From Gyromitra esculenta (Eukaryota > Ascomycota > Pezizomycetes > Pezizales > Discinaceae), in the NCBI GenBank assembly GCA_038503075.1, contig JBCAML010000011.1, forward strand, positions 1,426,001-1,490,000: 64,000 bases of DNA. Reading direction: 5' to 3'. The translations under genes were made by a program, and so were the position numbers. The notes below the pieces were generated by a model. It did no database searches, was not told the DNA's origin, and saw only the letters and a list, made by a program, of their open reading frames with translations. Positions 23,031-37,300 of the stretch are shown piece by piece (the stretch's first letter is position 1; every line of letters begins with the position of its first letter).

Positions 23031-26000
23031 TCGTTCATTATTTCCGAGCCCATACGGTGTAATAGAGATTTAATTTGGTTGTAAGTCTTGGGTTGAGTCT
23101 TGGGTGTCTCCAATCGAGCTTGAAGCCTAAGGTCCAACATCACAAAGTATACGATATCCTGTGTTTATTTTGGTATGCTTGTTACTTTAATAAAAAAGAG
23201 AGAACTACGGGCTGCTTTAGGATATTTTCCAGGACACCTGCATCTATAAAAAGATTTCGAGTGATGAGATATGAATACTTGCATTTAACAACATCCTACA
23301 ACCGGTCGTAGGAAGGCTCCAACAAAGATGCAGAGACCAGTAACGAGCAAGTAATGAATATTTGTGTGCGAGTGTGTGCCCATCGTTTCTCTTGAATGAT
23401 ATGCATATGGACCCATCTGGCATTTTTTTGCTTTTTACACATACAGCCACTTAGGGAAAACCTAACCCTTGCATGTGAAACCAATCCAAACCCCTGTTAT
23501 TCCCCCACACATGCCACCCCACCACCAGTTTTGCCCCTGCCCCTGCCTGGGAACCGTCTCCACCCTCTTCGTGTTCAAAACTAAGCAGCCTCATGCAGGT
23601 ATTTGATATGATGGTTCGCAAGGCGCGCTTCAATCGGCTTTCCTTGCGAACTCTGACAGAACGCAAAAATAAAACACACCCTCCACGGGCTAGTGGGGCC
23701 AGAAGCCTCCAGATCCAGGTTTTCATCTTGACTAAGCAAAGGTGTCAATTTTGTACTCTACTTTTTTGCCTAATATACCATCATTGTAAAATATCAATAA
23801 CATATACATGTATCATATTATATGTATATGCTATGGTGAATTTCCCCCCTTAATAAAGTTGCGTGAACTAATGTTTGAAATAAGCAAGATAATCTGTGCC
23901 TGAGAAGGGGCGAGAATTTCGTTTAGTTTTTTATTATTTATGGGAGTTTTTTTTTTTGCTTTGTTAAGGTGATTTCGAGAGTGCTGCAAGATAACAATGC
24001 TGGCCACTGTGTCTAAGATCAACCTGCAGCCTTGACCAGGCAAAATATTCTCACCAGCCAGTGCGACTACCAGTGGGTTAGAGTATCTTTAATTATGGGA
24101 GGATTACTTCTTTGCATGACTCTTCTTTTCAAGATTAGTTTGAATTCTGCTCATTCTAGACACTTACCGAAGGCGCCATTGATATCATCCTGTTCCTAGG
24201 TAGGAATCTAAAATATAAGAGTTTGCTCTGATTTGGTACTTGCGCGTATGCGCTAGCGCTACGTTCACTACATGTAGCCTTACCTCAAATGGGTCCAGAA
24301 TAACCGTCCTTGGCAATTGTTCTAGACTAAATAAAGATACATCGTCTCTACCATCCCTTCGTTCGTTTTCAGGCACGCTATCTATACCCGAAAGGGTGGT
24401 AAACAGTTGGTATCACACCGTGACAGTAGTGAAGTCACCAGAAAAAGGCTCTACGCCACCTTTTATGGACTAGCTACCTCCAAATCCGACACCCTCCCTC
24501 AAGTAGTCTCCTGTCTGAAAGTGAGTGAAACGCGGGACATAGTAAGGGATAGGTCACCTCGAGAATTTGCACACCTTAGACCAAGCACCGTTTGATCTCT
24601 GGGGCTCCGTAGAACGGGGCTCCGTGCCCCCTTCAAACAACTGAGATTAAGTAGGTAGTGAGGTATATGTCGACGTCTGAATGAGGTAGCTTTGAATGGT
24701 TTGAACTGTACATGTTCGTGGTTGCTCAGTATCCCCATCCACTGTCGAATATACTGTGTCAGGACTGACATGCTATATGCAACAAAGGCTCGGAGAATAA
24801 CCACGATCCTTTCGGTGAACGTCGGTTGGCAATCTGTGTGTGCTAAATAAAGATCCGGAATTGAAGAGGGTATGGTATCTCTCTATAGAGGCGGCTGGAC
24901 CGGAAATAGCTTCGAGCTCTCCTTTTAGATGGAAGGTAACCCATCTATGGTAGAACTAGTACTTTTTATATCACCCTCTAGTCAGGTATTCAAGAAATAG
25001 GTGAGAGCGTAAGCATGGGTGCTAACCTGCTGTTTTTGGCAAAGGGGCGTGTTTATAAGAGATCGAAAGAAATAATTGGTGGCGACCTAGTTTATAAAGG
25101 CTGGATCCAATATTCACAAATGGCGAAAAGTTGGTAGAATAGGGTGTTTCTGGGAAGGGAGGATAAAGGGGAATAAGATGCTACACATGCTTTATAATTT
25201 ACCGTCTTCGTCCGCTAACGTTCTACGCTGTCGCGCCTAGAGATTTTTCGGAAATATATATGTATGGGTGATTTTAGAACGCGAACTTTTGATTGGAGAT
25301 TGAAATGTAGAGAAGGAGGGGAGCTAATAATTAATGTATGTGCTATATATAGGAGATCGAAGGCTCTAGCAATTGTGATGATGATATGGTCTGATATGCG
25401 CGTCCAAGCGCGCGTGTAGGCGCTTCCGACTCCGGTTAAATGATAATCGCATGCGCTCTTCTTGTGCGAAAAGCAAAAAATCCAAACCAAGAAAAGATGC
25501 CTCGAAAAGCAGCTATCAGAAATCGGCGCCCTTTCCTCTTCTTACCCCACTAAAACGCAAAGAGGATCGTCCACACCAACAAAGTGCGACCCCGCTCAAA
25601 ACAGAGGTCCAACCCAGTCGCTGACTCGTCACCCACGCCTTCCTCGCTAAATATGTTAGTTGGCCAACAGCTTGTGCATATCCGCGCGTGCGAATTCCGA
25701 ACCCAGCCACACACAATCGATACCGAAAATCGTTGATTTGCTAAATGCAGGAACCTCCGCCTATGCATCTCTGCAGTGCTGGCCATGTAGTGTGTGTGTA
25801 GGGGTGATGTCGGGCCGGTGGACGAAGAACGAACGATAACTGCACGATACAAATCACGAATGCAGCCTCACTTTGACATCGATATGATATTCCTGGTGGA
25901 TGTCGGCTGCGCACGACAGCAAGCAGGCTGCTGCACGCACGATGAATTGCGACACGGACACACATGGAGGGCACAAAGAGGGGTTTTCCTCGCTTTCCGG

Positions 26001-27374
26001 CGGGTTTTTCGCATCCGTATCTGTAGTGCAGAGTCTCCGACAGCAGATGGCGATTATCATCCAGGTACATATCCGTGCCTATCCAGGTATGTACTCTGAC
26101 GGTCACGTGCAATTGTCGACGCTTTTTTCCATGATCATGCTAAAGATTGCTGGTGATGATAAAAAACTCGAAGTTTATCTATGTTCCAGTGGTAGCGGGG
26201 AATTAAACACCAACTGATTTTTTTTCTGAGAAAGACACGGCTTTAGCTGTGGGAAAAACCAGAAAGATCATCGTTTCGGTGTTTCAAACGTAAACATAAA
26301 CGACAGGTACAGCCAGTGAAACAAAAGCAGAATTCGCGCAACAGCAAAGTGACTAGCTGAGGGGTTGAACTGATACTACATGTATCCAATCTGAAGGATG
26401 GGGTGCAAATGCCACATGAGTCATGCAACGCCACGATGGGGTAGGAATATATCGTGTACCAATGCCGGAGAAGTTTCGGGACCATGGTTCATACAGCGAA
26501 GTGAAGCAGCAAATCTTTTCTTTCCTTTTTTTGTTTTGTTTTGTGTACTATATAGTCGTGTTGCCGTAGTTAATGTGTAAGAGACATGAAGTACTAGTAT
26601 TGGATTCTATGTTTGCAGTGTTGGATGTTTCTTGGCCTCCAAGGCAGATTCAATATTCAATAATGTCTTAGATGTGTCGGTCACTATGGACACGTTTAGG
26701 GCAGAGCCGGAGTGTTGGAAACCCAATAAATTGTACGTCGTTACTTTTTCCCCTAGAGTTCTTACTGTCTGTAACCGGAAAAAACAAGCATACAAAAGAA
26801 CGTGATACATACCGATAGCCGTTTATTTTCCTTTTTTCGGGGGGTTTTTTTTGGCGATCTCGAACGTACATGTACTTTTGCATGCTAAAATCCGTTTACG
26901 GCACTACACAGAGATAAGAGACTGTTACCTGCACTTTATGTACTCAGCCTTAGATTAATTCTCTCGAGTACCTGGCAAGACCCAACTGTTGACAAAGTTA
27001 TCCTTTCAGGATGAGAAAGCGATTGTTTGTAGAACCCCGGTTTTGAGTAATCTACTTCTGTAAATGACTAAGAAATTTTAAGCTTCGGTAGGAACCCCCA
27101 CGCCTCAATTTAGGCCTGAATTGCTGAGTCAATTATTAAGCAAATCCGCATGAACTTGATTCCACTTCAAGCTCCTAGGATATTTAATTACCCCCTCAGT
27201 TTTTTAATTGTTGGGGAACCAGGCTCAGATGCATTTTTTTCCGGTGAGGACTTCATACTTTGTCCGCGCATATTCACCCGGACGATCAATAGAAATAGGA
27301 AGGTTTCTCGAGTTTCAATTAGTTTTATTGCTGCCCTCAAAACGATCATCATATGTGAGGTTGTATACATATTT

Positions 27375-27496
27375 GTTAGCAGGCATACGAACCAGAAAAC
27401 AGGGGATGCATAGCTTTATACGCTGCGGCATTAAGCATAGATTCCGTAGCATACAAATCCGCCCCCCCCTGTTTCCAGGTCTATATGCTTGCTAAC
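27375..27496. repeat. Inverted repeat, 31-base arms
   Basis: Arms 27375-27405 (GTTAGCAGGCATACGAACCA...) and 27466-27496 pair with several mismatches, around a 60-base loop. It lies four bases upstream of a second, unrelated hairpin. Confidence 0.7.
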
Positions 27497-27500
27497 GAGT

Positions 27501-27627
27501 ACTATGGGTACAGAGGAAAGTGATTCCAAGTGGCGGTGAGCCAAGACTCGACGGCCTCTTCCATTTACATGCACATCAATACCTTGGCGCACTGCCACTT
27601 GGAATCACTTTCCCCTGTACCCGTAGT
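27501..27627. repeat. Inverted repeat, 34-base arms
   Basis: Arms 27501-27534 (ACTATGGGTACAGAGGAAAG...) and 27594-27627 match at 32 of 34 positions around a 59-base loop. The left outer dinucleotide is TA and the right is TG, possibly a degraded TA duplication. Confidence 0.78.
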
Positions 27628-30546
27628 GCTACGGGTGTAGGGAGAAGTCTGTTGATAGGTGGCGGTGCGAGTACGAGCTCCACAACTCCTAGAGAGACCT
27701 GATAGAAATGGTAGAGGATGGAGAATGCTATGTATTAGATATCAAACCAAGTTAGTCGGTGAAATTGTGAAATTTAAATGAGCTTCAATCCCTCGAGAAA
27801 AGTGCTGCACCGGCACCTGTCAACAGACTTCCCCTACATGTATTGATCAAATTTTTTTTTCTCGGTTAATGACATTATCATGACAGCTATCCCCTTAGAG
27901 ATCCAAAATTATGAATTCTACTAAAGATAGTTTCCTTGATAAAACTTCATGAGTGTGTCTTGAAGGTACGGGAGATCGCTTGTTCCTTGTTTACCATTCA
28001 AGATAGCGGTTTCTTATGTGTACGGGAGTGGGTGATGACGGCCGTGAGTTCATATGCTATTCTTACGTCGCACGAAAGCACCCCTGAAACTCTAGTGGTA
28101 TAAACGACTTGGAACGGGAGCTTACTAAAAAATGGGAATTTGGAATACAGAAATTGTACAGCGAAGGATTGGGTATTACTTGGTCGCACTGTAGCTGCCC
28201 CACAATCCTAAGCGGCCGCATGCGTTTGAGACCAGGATCCGTTTAAGAAGATATAAGGGATTGATGTTCTCGCCTTATCACCTTCCCTTCCAGTCAGTGT
28301 TTTCCAGCGAGAAACATATCTAGGTAGGGTAACCGCTCGCTTAGATTGTCTGGTATGATCATTGACCCTTTCGACTCGAAACCGCATTTGCAACTCTAAG
28401 GGCGTGTTTTAAACTTGGCGACATAGTGTATATGAAATTTTTTTTCAACCGACGCACATTTTCGCTGGTTATGACCCATATTTATATTTTTTTTCCCAGC
28501 CATTGCGTTCGAGCATTATTCCCGACGAGACGTGTTTAGAATTTAAAATCGTCCGCTCGGTTGACATGTCGAACCAGCAGAACCACGCGGTCTCCCTAAA
28601 TAGGCAGAGTTTTCATCGTTGTTCCCTTCAACCTTTTTTTTGTTTCTATTTCTGCAATGATTCGCCTGCCTTGGATAGGTAAATATTGCCGTCTTCCGTG
28701 CACTATCGAATTAGGCTGTCGCTTGGAAGTTCGCGGGGCGCCTTTTTTTTGACATGAGCTTTTTTGGAGGTTAGGTTTCTGCTGTGGATTGCGATATATA
28801 GGGAGTGTCAGCCAAAGGCCTCAGATCAATTTGAGGGAGCACATCGGCTGGTGGCGATGGTGGGGTGGGGGGATAACTTGCAAAGATCATTGACCACTGA
28901 TTCAACATATCTCCCGCGTTTTCCGTGCATAATTCTATTAGAGATTGGTCATAGTTTCCACACCGTTGCTTTACGAAATTTCAGTCTTGGGATCTTCCCA
29001 TGAGCGATACTCAGTTGTCAGGTGGTAAGGAGCCGCAGAATTTCGCCAGTAGGCCCACAGGCCTGAGGAGGGAAATATGATATCGAATACAACTGGCTAG
29101 CTGAGAGGTTGCGGACTGAAGCCTGGGGCCTTTTATTCTGTAACATTTTCTCAACGTAGCATGTAGTCTAACGTGATTGACTGGCTGGATTCGATGCCAT
29201 CTTTCCTTCCATTTTAAACCTGCCATCTTATTCGCTGAACGCTGCTCTAAACCGACCTGTTACGAATTAGTCTACCAGCCCCATGACAAACGCAAGGGAA
29301 AGAGACTACATGTGCTTATACCTTCAGAAATTGGAAGAAGGTCGCAGAAGTCTCAGCTTGATTTCCTGGACAGATGAGACTCGGCACCAACAACCAAGTA
29401 CTGATAATCTTGAAAATAGATGGTATGTATGCATTTATTAAGTGCTGTGTACGTTAGGTATATTTTGCCAGGCCGATCCAAAACAGAATGGAGTCTCCCT
29501 AGCCCGTGGATTTTTATTCAGAAACTCAAACCTTAAGTCAGCGCCTAAGGTTCGCTAGAATGGAAATAGAAAGGATTGCCAAGAGAAATGTGCAGTAAAA
29601 TTACCAATGAGGAAGCGTGGGCTGACCGGGGCTTTGAAGTAGCATTTCAGGTCTATAAGCCGAGTGTATCTCGGCTCTGGAGCTCAAGATCTAAGTATGA
29701 GCAATGTCATCTGGGGTTGAAGAGTGAACCTGATAAACCAGATTGGGGAAAAAGGGACGGCGAGGGCCTGATATTAGCCAGGGCAAAATATTTTTAGCGT
29801 ACGAATTCACGAAATGAGAAGAAAAAAAATTTAGATTGTGCCTTACCTCCTCTGTTATCATTATGCAGGGACAATTTACATACTTTATAAGGACTGATTG
29901 ACCCCTCTCGATTCATCTTCTTTTACTGAAGCACCACTCACTCGTTTTAACTACTTGGCGCGTGCGCGTACGCTCTTTAAATCGAACTATTACCACGCTC
30001 TTTAGTTACAACGTTTCGTTTCTCAAGGGAATATACCTAGCGAGAACTTAAAAGCTTGGTTAACAGAGATTGGTGAGTTCGATTACCATCAATTGATTGC
30101 CTCGCCCCTCGATATATTGGTTTCTTGTCAAGTGGTACTAACATAAGTTGGTGGGAAAGAGATTGCATAACCTCATTCGCTACCCTTACATTCTCTTCTT
30201 CAGTGCATGATCTAGATTATAAGATAATTTTTCCTCGCTTGTTAGCACTCCCTTTGTGTCCAGGTTTATGGTCAAAGGATGAAGTATCCGATCAGCTCTG
30301 GGCTGGGAATCTCTTGCAGTGGACTCTCGACATAAGCACGTCGCTATGTTTATGTCAGGAATCGACTGCATACCGATTAAAAGCCCAGAAACCGTTCGGG
30401 TTACTCTGTTCAGGAACCAGGATGCTAGTTAGCTAATCACGTGTACAGTTCCTGGGCTGGAAGAGCTTGAACCACACCCTGCGCCTGTGGCTGAACTACG
30501 CTTACTAAAGTAACGCCCCCTTCGCGAAAGTTTCTGGTGCCTGGTT

Positions 30547-30703
30547 CCTGTGATCGTCGGAAGGTTTATCGCCAGCCTCCAATCCAGCACCCTGTCAATG
30601 GGCTTCGCTGACTAAATAACAAGAAAGCGACAGCCTTTGCGAGAGAAAGCGACAGAGACTCTGTGCCTGTGATCGCCGGATCCTTTATCGGCAATCAGCC
30701 TCC
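30547..30703. repeat. Imperfect direct repeats upstream of the zinc-finger gene
   Basis: CCTGTGATCGTCGGAAGGTT... (30547-30580) recurs as CCTGTGATCGCCGGATCCTT... (30666-30703), both running to CAGCCTCC. Between them GAAAGCGACAG occurs twice (30623 and 30645). They could be upstream regulatory repeats. Confidence 0.55.
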
Positions 30704-31946
30704 ACCCCGCTACTGGTATCGCCCACTTTCGAGGTATGTACGTTACGCACGCATCCATCCATCTGTCCCTCCAACCACTTGATGCCTCTCATTTCTGGCG
30801 CTGTTGCCGACTTGTTACTTATGACTTGCTGCGCTGGTGCTGATACAGCACCGGTAACATGCTTATTTTTTTCCTTGTTCCTGTTTTTCCTCAGTGTCTT
30901 CCTCATTCTCCTTCCCCATTTTCTGCTTGCTTTTGCGAGCGGCCCCCTGTGCTCTCTGCTGTTGCTCTGGTTCTCTGCCTACCACAAACAAATCGTCCCA
31001 TCCATCATTGGCAATCACTACACACCGCTCGACCGCCTGCCCGCCTGCTTACCAGCTAACTTGAGGTTTATGCCAGGCTACCAAATTCCAAGTGGAGCCT
31101 TCAGGGATATTTTTACACCCACACTCGCTGAAATATTTCCTCGGTGTTTCTTCATCTATTTCTACATCCAAATTCTTCTACATACTTGTACGTTCGACCC
31201 CCACACTACCCTTCCACAAGCCCAATAATCTGCTGCACCCAGAATAACATCCAACCCCCTCCTCAAGCAACAGCACAGACCAGGCGTGTCCTGCCAGGCT
31301 ACCGCCGCTTATTACCCTACCCCTCTCCACGCAGTCACCGACGATCAGGAACCCGTCTCGTCTCGCCCCCAGGGCGGTCCAACTGCTTTCCCCCTCCCCC
31401 CCTTCTTACTTACTTCCTCCCACCCTCTCGCCCTTTCGCTTGCCGTGGTCGATAGAGTTCCTGTCAACTCTGCTAGAATAAACTGGTTTCGGCTGGTTTC
31501 GGTCTTACTCCTACAGATCGCCAGAAATCGTTGTCCCCGAAATCGGCATCACCACTACTACATCTACCACATCTACTATCGCTTCGGCTTTTATCAAGTT
31601 CAACACGGATTGTAGCATATCCTGTATTGTTTGCCTGTCGCACTCACCCAGTTCACCCAGCTTCCGTGTCCCAGTGTCCTCACATCTAGCCTAACTTGCT
31701 CTCCGTCGCCACCATACTTGTGCTGCTACTACTGCTGCTGCTGCCAGCTCTCCATCCTTGTGTGTGAGCGTTGCTGTCGCCAAGTCCTGATAGGAAAACG
31801 GCGGCTCTCAACCCTGTTTATTGGATCGAGCCGCATCGGCGCTTCCCTTCCAGTTGGCACCAGAAGTACAGGACAGGACAACAGCGATCTCACTTACTCT
31901 TTCGCATCCCGCCCGATACCACAGTTTCCCATCTTAAATTAAATTT

Positions 31947-34371
31947 ATGGAGATGACTACCGACGAGCAGCCTTTACCCCCATCTTTTCAGGCAGTGAAC
32001 AAAATGCCAACCACAGAATCCCATCTACACATGGCTTCAGCCCCTCCTGCCCCAGCTACACCGAGTAGTTCACAATCATTCACCGCTATCACAGGCACTT
32101 CCACACAACGATCGAGAGCGAATACGAGTACTGATGCCCCCCCACAAACACCAACTAACGCACGTCGACAGTCAAGGGCTGAGAGTGCTACTAGTACTGG
32201 TGGCAGTAGGAGTCGGAATACGAGAGCGTCTCCAGGTGATGATGATGAACCGAATGATGATTCACCTGGGAAGCGAAAAAAGAAGAAGGGTCAAAAGTTC
32301 TTCTGCACAGGCTATGGAGAGTGTAACCTGTCGTTCACCAGGAGCGAGCATCTGGCGAGGCACATAAGGTATGGAGCCAATGACTCGTAGACATTAATAC
32401 GTTTGCCCTGCTCGTCGTCACCTATTGCTTTTCCTTCGTCTGACATCTGCTATTTTCTCCCCTTTGCGTTTGCCAGCCCAGAAATTTGAAGTGTTAATAA
32501 ATTTTTCATGATAGAAAACATACTGGTGAACGACCTTTTACTTGTCACTGTGGCCGTGCGTTTTCTCGTTTGGATAACCTTCGACAACATTCTTCAACGG
32601 TGCACGCGGATGAACCGATCCCAGTCGGCTCCCTAGCAGCAACAGGTACGCGTTATCAACGCCACATCAAGACTAGTCGCGCGAGAGATGCTGGTCGTGC
32701 TAGAGCTCAGAGTAACCCCAACCCAGGCACTAGTCGTCAATCTCGGCCGCAGGCCCCGCCTCCACCCCCTCCCCATGATTCTGGGTCACCCCTTCCCCAC
32801 GATTCTGGGCTCCTCTCTCGTCGAGATGCAACTCGTCCCTTGAACCGACCGGGCCCAATAGTACTCCCGCAGAATGCAAGTGATAGCACGTCACCTTTCG
32901 AGAACTATCGAAGCAATACACCACCCGAGTCCCCGGCTTCGGCAGTAGGTACCTTTCCGCGTGCTGATGGATTCTACCGTGATCGTCATGCTCCCCATCT
33001 TCCACGCCCTCTATCAGCGACCTCAACCGTTGCCACACCTACGTCTGCCACGTTTACTGAGCATAGAAGTCCTATTGCAAGTCCTATCATGTATCATTCA
33101 GCATATGGTAACTCTTCAACCATCAATTCCCCAGCACCAAGCTTCTCACCTGTATCAGGTATCTTTCCTTCCCGGAATGCTGGCCATCGCAGGTTGTCCG
33201 TCCCTGGCCCTGCAGGCTCTGGCCAAGCATCTTTTTACCAATCCACTAGGATGGGTCCAGTCTTGAACATGCCACTCCCTTCTCCGGGTTGGAATTCGAC
33301 CTCCAGCTCTCAGATGTACTCCAGGAGAGAATCTATTGACAGCACTGTCGATGACGCGGAAGACTTGGCAAAACGTAGGAGGACTTGGCATTCAGGCTAC
33401 ACGACACCATTGGATAGAGATATCATGTCCCCTACTACCGCTACGTTCGCCAGTACATCATTGTCTGGTGGCCCATCTGAGTATGTCGCAAGCCCTACGA
33501 ACCAGGGAGTCGTTACGCTTCCATCCATATCCGCCATATTTGGTAGTAATGACACTCCTAGTACACCCCCTACATTTGGGGCAACGCCCACATATCTTGC
33601 AAGGCGTGGGGCGACTCCTAGAAGAACCTCGATAGCTCGACCGATGACATTACATGAAGGATCCGCGGGAAGGGCTCCGTCTAGTTTCGTGAGGGGCCAT
33701 AGTCGGTCTGCAAGTGATACCTCGGCAATGGCTACGATTGACAGCCGGTTTGGAAATTTGTTGGTTGACCGTCCAACCGTACCAATAGGGGGTAATGGGA
33801 GAGGGGATCACCACACTGGGCCGACAGTTCAGTGGGATACATCGTTATCAAAAAAGCGAAGCTTCGAGCGGAGTTCTGTATATATCGAGGACGAATCGAA
33901 TATAAGAAATGGCAGAAAGAGGCAGAATTCTATTGGTAGCGGAGATTCCAGTGGCAGTGAGGGTGTTACCACACCTTCGACGAACCCGGCCGAGGAACTA
34001 AATCCAGGGATTGTGGGAGAAGGAAGTACAGATGTTGATGATCATAACATGGTTGGTTCACTTTGAGATTCCACTAGCGTTTTAAATAGTACTGATCCAG
34101 TGTCTCACAGAGGACACAAAAGGCAGTGATGGCAGCTAGAAATCAGGTTACCACAACACCAAATCGCCGCCACAGTATGGAACTTGGTACACTTTTAAAC
34201 AGCCCGAACAGTCCTCCTCCGCCGCCGCCTCCTCCTCCTGCCCCTGAATCTCAAAATGACGGATATGACGTTTTCAATACATTGGTTTCAGTAGCGACGG
34301 CTGCTGGGAGGATGGACGAGGACGTAACCCCAAGGAATTACAAAACCGCAATTGGAAGATCCCTATTTTAG
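31947..34371 (+). CDS. C2H2 zinc-finger transcription factor
   Basis: Probable DNA-binding regulator. Exons 31947-32368, 32515-34051 and 34111-34371 give 739 residues. The first intron (146 bases) splits the zinc-finger pair. Finger 1 uses C120, C126, H139 and H143, in the segment [17 protein letters not shown] after splicing. Finger 2 uses C151, C153, H166 and H171, with an unusual one-residue CHC spacing seen in a group of fungal C2H2 factors ([10 protein letters not shown]). A basic stretch [10 protein letters not shown] just before finger 1 may be a nuclear signal. The rest is S/T/P-rich and disordered, with a run of nine prolines near the end. The third exon is inferred: an ATG|GTTGGT donor and a CTCACAG acceptor in phase 0 replace a stop at 34066. 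The leader (from about 30.8 kb) is long and pyrimidine-rich with several upstream ORFs. Confidence 0.85.
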
Positions 34372-37300
34372 AAAGGCCAATGGACCTTTATACAGTCATT
34401 AAATTGTTAATACTTGTTTTTTTTGTGTTTTGGGATGGGAGTCTATTACTTTTTGGGTGGTGGTTTTTTACGCACTGGGGCACTTGGGCTTGGTTATCTG
34501 GAGGATCTTTATTTTGGACGTTTTGGTACCTTCCTTTTTCTTTCTTTTTTCTTCATGATTGATGACTTCTCTGCGGCTACTTTTGATTCACTTTCAGATC
34601 ACTAAATCTGTGACGACACCTTTTCTTTTTTGGGGTAGGTAGATGATTTGCGACAGCACTATGTACAAGTTCTGATTGCATTGTCTTTGCACTGATTTCC
34701 GCAGACTCTCGCTTTATTTTATTGTGGTACGAACTGATGGCCAACCATGATACCGGAGGGGCTTGAGGCTTTTTTGTTTTTGTTTAGTGTCTCTTTTTCG
34801 GGTCTGGGCTCTTTCTCTCTTTTGTGGCTCGGTTCTTCTGGTTCCTTTTTTTGGTGGGTCGGAGGGTTTTTGTTTTTGTTCACTGCATTTACCTATTAGG
34901 TACTTATCTACATATATCCTATTTGGTGGAAATTCTTTTCCTCTCAACAAGGAGACACGGATCCGTGGTGGGGCCATTTTGTTGACTTAAGTATACTAGT
35001 TGTATACTAGTCCACCAATGTACCAACACCGACCGGGAAATGATACATGTTCTGCGCGTTTCTTTGTACACTATTGTTCTCCGTGTTGCAACTGCTCACC
35101 GGTTTACTTGTACAGAATTTTAAAAGAGAGTTTTGTTCTAAAAAAAAACTCAAATTAGTTATCTCTCAGTGATACAATGCCATTTCCTTCTATCGCTGAA
35201 TCCTCCCATAATACATGTAGTGAGCAGCCTAAACCACAGGTTATCTAGCACTAACAAAGGAAGTTAGAGGGTGCTATATATAATTAAGCAAAGGCCAAGA
35301 ACGCAGTAAAATTTTGTTGTGCTAAAGTTGGTTACCCAAAATTGTGGTATGTTAGCACTATCGAATATATGAAATAACAGTAGAAGGGGAAACTTTACCA
35401 AATAATGATCGCTAGAAATTATTTGTTCAGGTAATTGGTGCATACCGAAGTGCCTCTATATCTATTCAACCAAGTGATCTTGATGTATCAAGAAAGCTTA
35501 GTGAGATTGAAGTGGTACTGTATATGTAGTATGAGAATCCTTCCTAAACTACGGTACTAAAAAAGGGGGTGAATTTGCTCTAATAGTGCTGCTGAATTGT
35601 ATTCTAAATTCGGTATTTTGTATGATTCCGACTTAATTAGGGCTATCTGTGAATACTATATTCTAGGGGATATAGTGGCAATACTATACCAATACCACAG
35701 CAAATTCTGGTCATAAAATAGACCGGACCTAGGTTGGATCTGTCACCCTGCTACCTAAACCTCTGACCTGTCACCCAACTTGAAGGCACAGGGCCACCAG
35801 TTAGTAGTCATGCGCTACCCTACCCACCACCGGCACCTTTGTATCAAGAGGTCTTGTACCTCACACTATGAGGTGAGCTCAAAGCACTGGCATACAGAAT
35901 CAAATATCACTAATGTGGGCGATTTATCGGCCTACTTAGTACAAAGGTATCATGAGAGCAAAATGAAAATTTATTTTTCAAAAGTATTCCCCAACTTGAA
36001 AATGCCCATAGATACAGGTAGAGAATTGGTGGTGCTGTGGATGAATCGAATTTATGAGATTTTCATCTTTGAATTAGGGTAGACATCATGAGAATTTTGA
36101 TGGAAAGCATCATGTACACAGAAAAAAGAAGTACAGCTAAATAATACAGCCTGGAGTAGTACAGTAATTTAGTGAATACTTAATGGATCTAATATTGATG
36201 CAGCATTTTGAGGAATGCCTATTTCTTAGAATCAGATATTTCCTAGACTAAGGTAATTATCAAAACCCAACAGCCCTACAGCCTGTTTCTAAAATCGGCA
36301 ATACTCCAGCTGTAATCCTACCCCCCTTTTTGGTACTGTACTGTAGTGCTAATACAAGCCGAAAAATAAAGTCTAGTTCTTCTATAAGCCTAACTAGGCT
36401 TATAGATAGCAACGAGTACAACCCACCAAACCAGCCCACGTAAACCAATAAATATGTGACTTTTATTTCTAGGATGAAGGCTAAGGGGAGTAGAGGCAAG
36501 GAAGCTTCTCAGCTTTTTTGCTTACTCCATTTCTTACTTTTCGCTGTCAATTTTAGCTTTAGGGGTTGGAGCTTGTTGCCATATACTTAGTAGGTTCATT
36601 GAAGAACCGGACTTTATTATTTTAGCTAGTACATGCAGGCTTCATGGCTATTCTATAATATTCATAGATTATCACTCGGATAATTCAAACACGGCGCTCC
36701 TGGTAAAGGGTGTGGCTCGCTTGTGTTTACATAAAATTTGCACGACAAGTGGTCTTCGTTTCGAGATCAACAGAATAATTCCTAGGAGCTCGAGCTCACA
36801 ATTGCATATGTATGTATGTGTGTATTGCATTAATGATACCTAAATTACCACCATGCCGCATAATTCTTGAGTAGCCCGGATTTAGCTCTTAGGTTAGTTA
36901 CATGCTTAACTACATGTATTCTCGAATAACTGTCCGGATCCGCTTAGTAGAGAGCATAAGGTTGCTCCTGTGTAGGGGTAGGAACGGTAAGGTATTCTAC
37001 TAATCGTGTTACCCCTATAGCTAAACGTCGGGGGGGTCAAAGGTCCCTTGTGCTATAAACGAATTTGATGGCTATGAATTAGCAAGCGAATTGCAACTAG
37101 ATCAAGGCTGCTGTCACGGTGGCGTAACTAAGTTAGGGTCTTGATTGTGTTTGATGACGAGATAAACCAAGCATCAGCAAAGTGGCTTGCTAGCACTGAT
37201 CAATGTGATTGAGGACCTGGTTTCTGCCACTACTGGAACGACGCCTCTCATCCACCTTCTTAACCCGTATGAAGGAGCGATCACAAAGATGCTGAAGATA

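Larger units (their letters stand above)
21159..31946. other. 10.8-kb gene-free, repeat-bearing region
   Basis: No convincing coding exon. It holds a decayed direct duplication (21354/21829), inverted repeats at 22891, 27375 and 27501, an imperfect direct repeat near 30547, and a dense set of TACATGTA palindromes. From about 30800 to 31946 the plus strand is pyrimidine-rich and is likely promoter and 5' leader of the zinc-finger gene. Confidence 0.55.

Noticed and set aside
31286..31956. Several overlapping plus-strand ORFs upstream of the zinc-finger gene.
   Set aside because: Their composition follows the pyrimidine-rich leader and they show no protein-like features. They are treated as upstream ORFs only.
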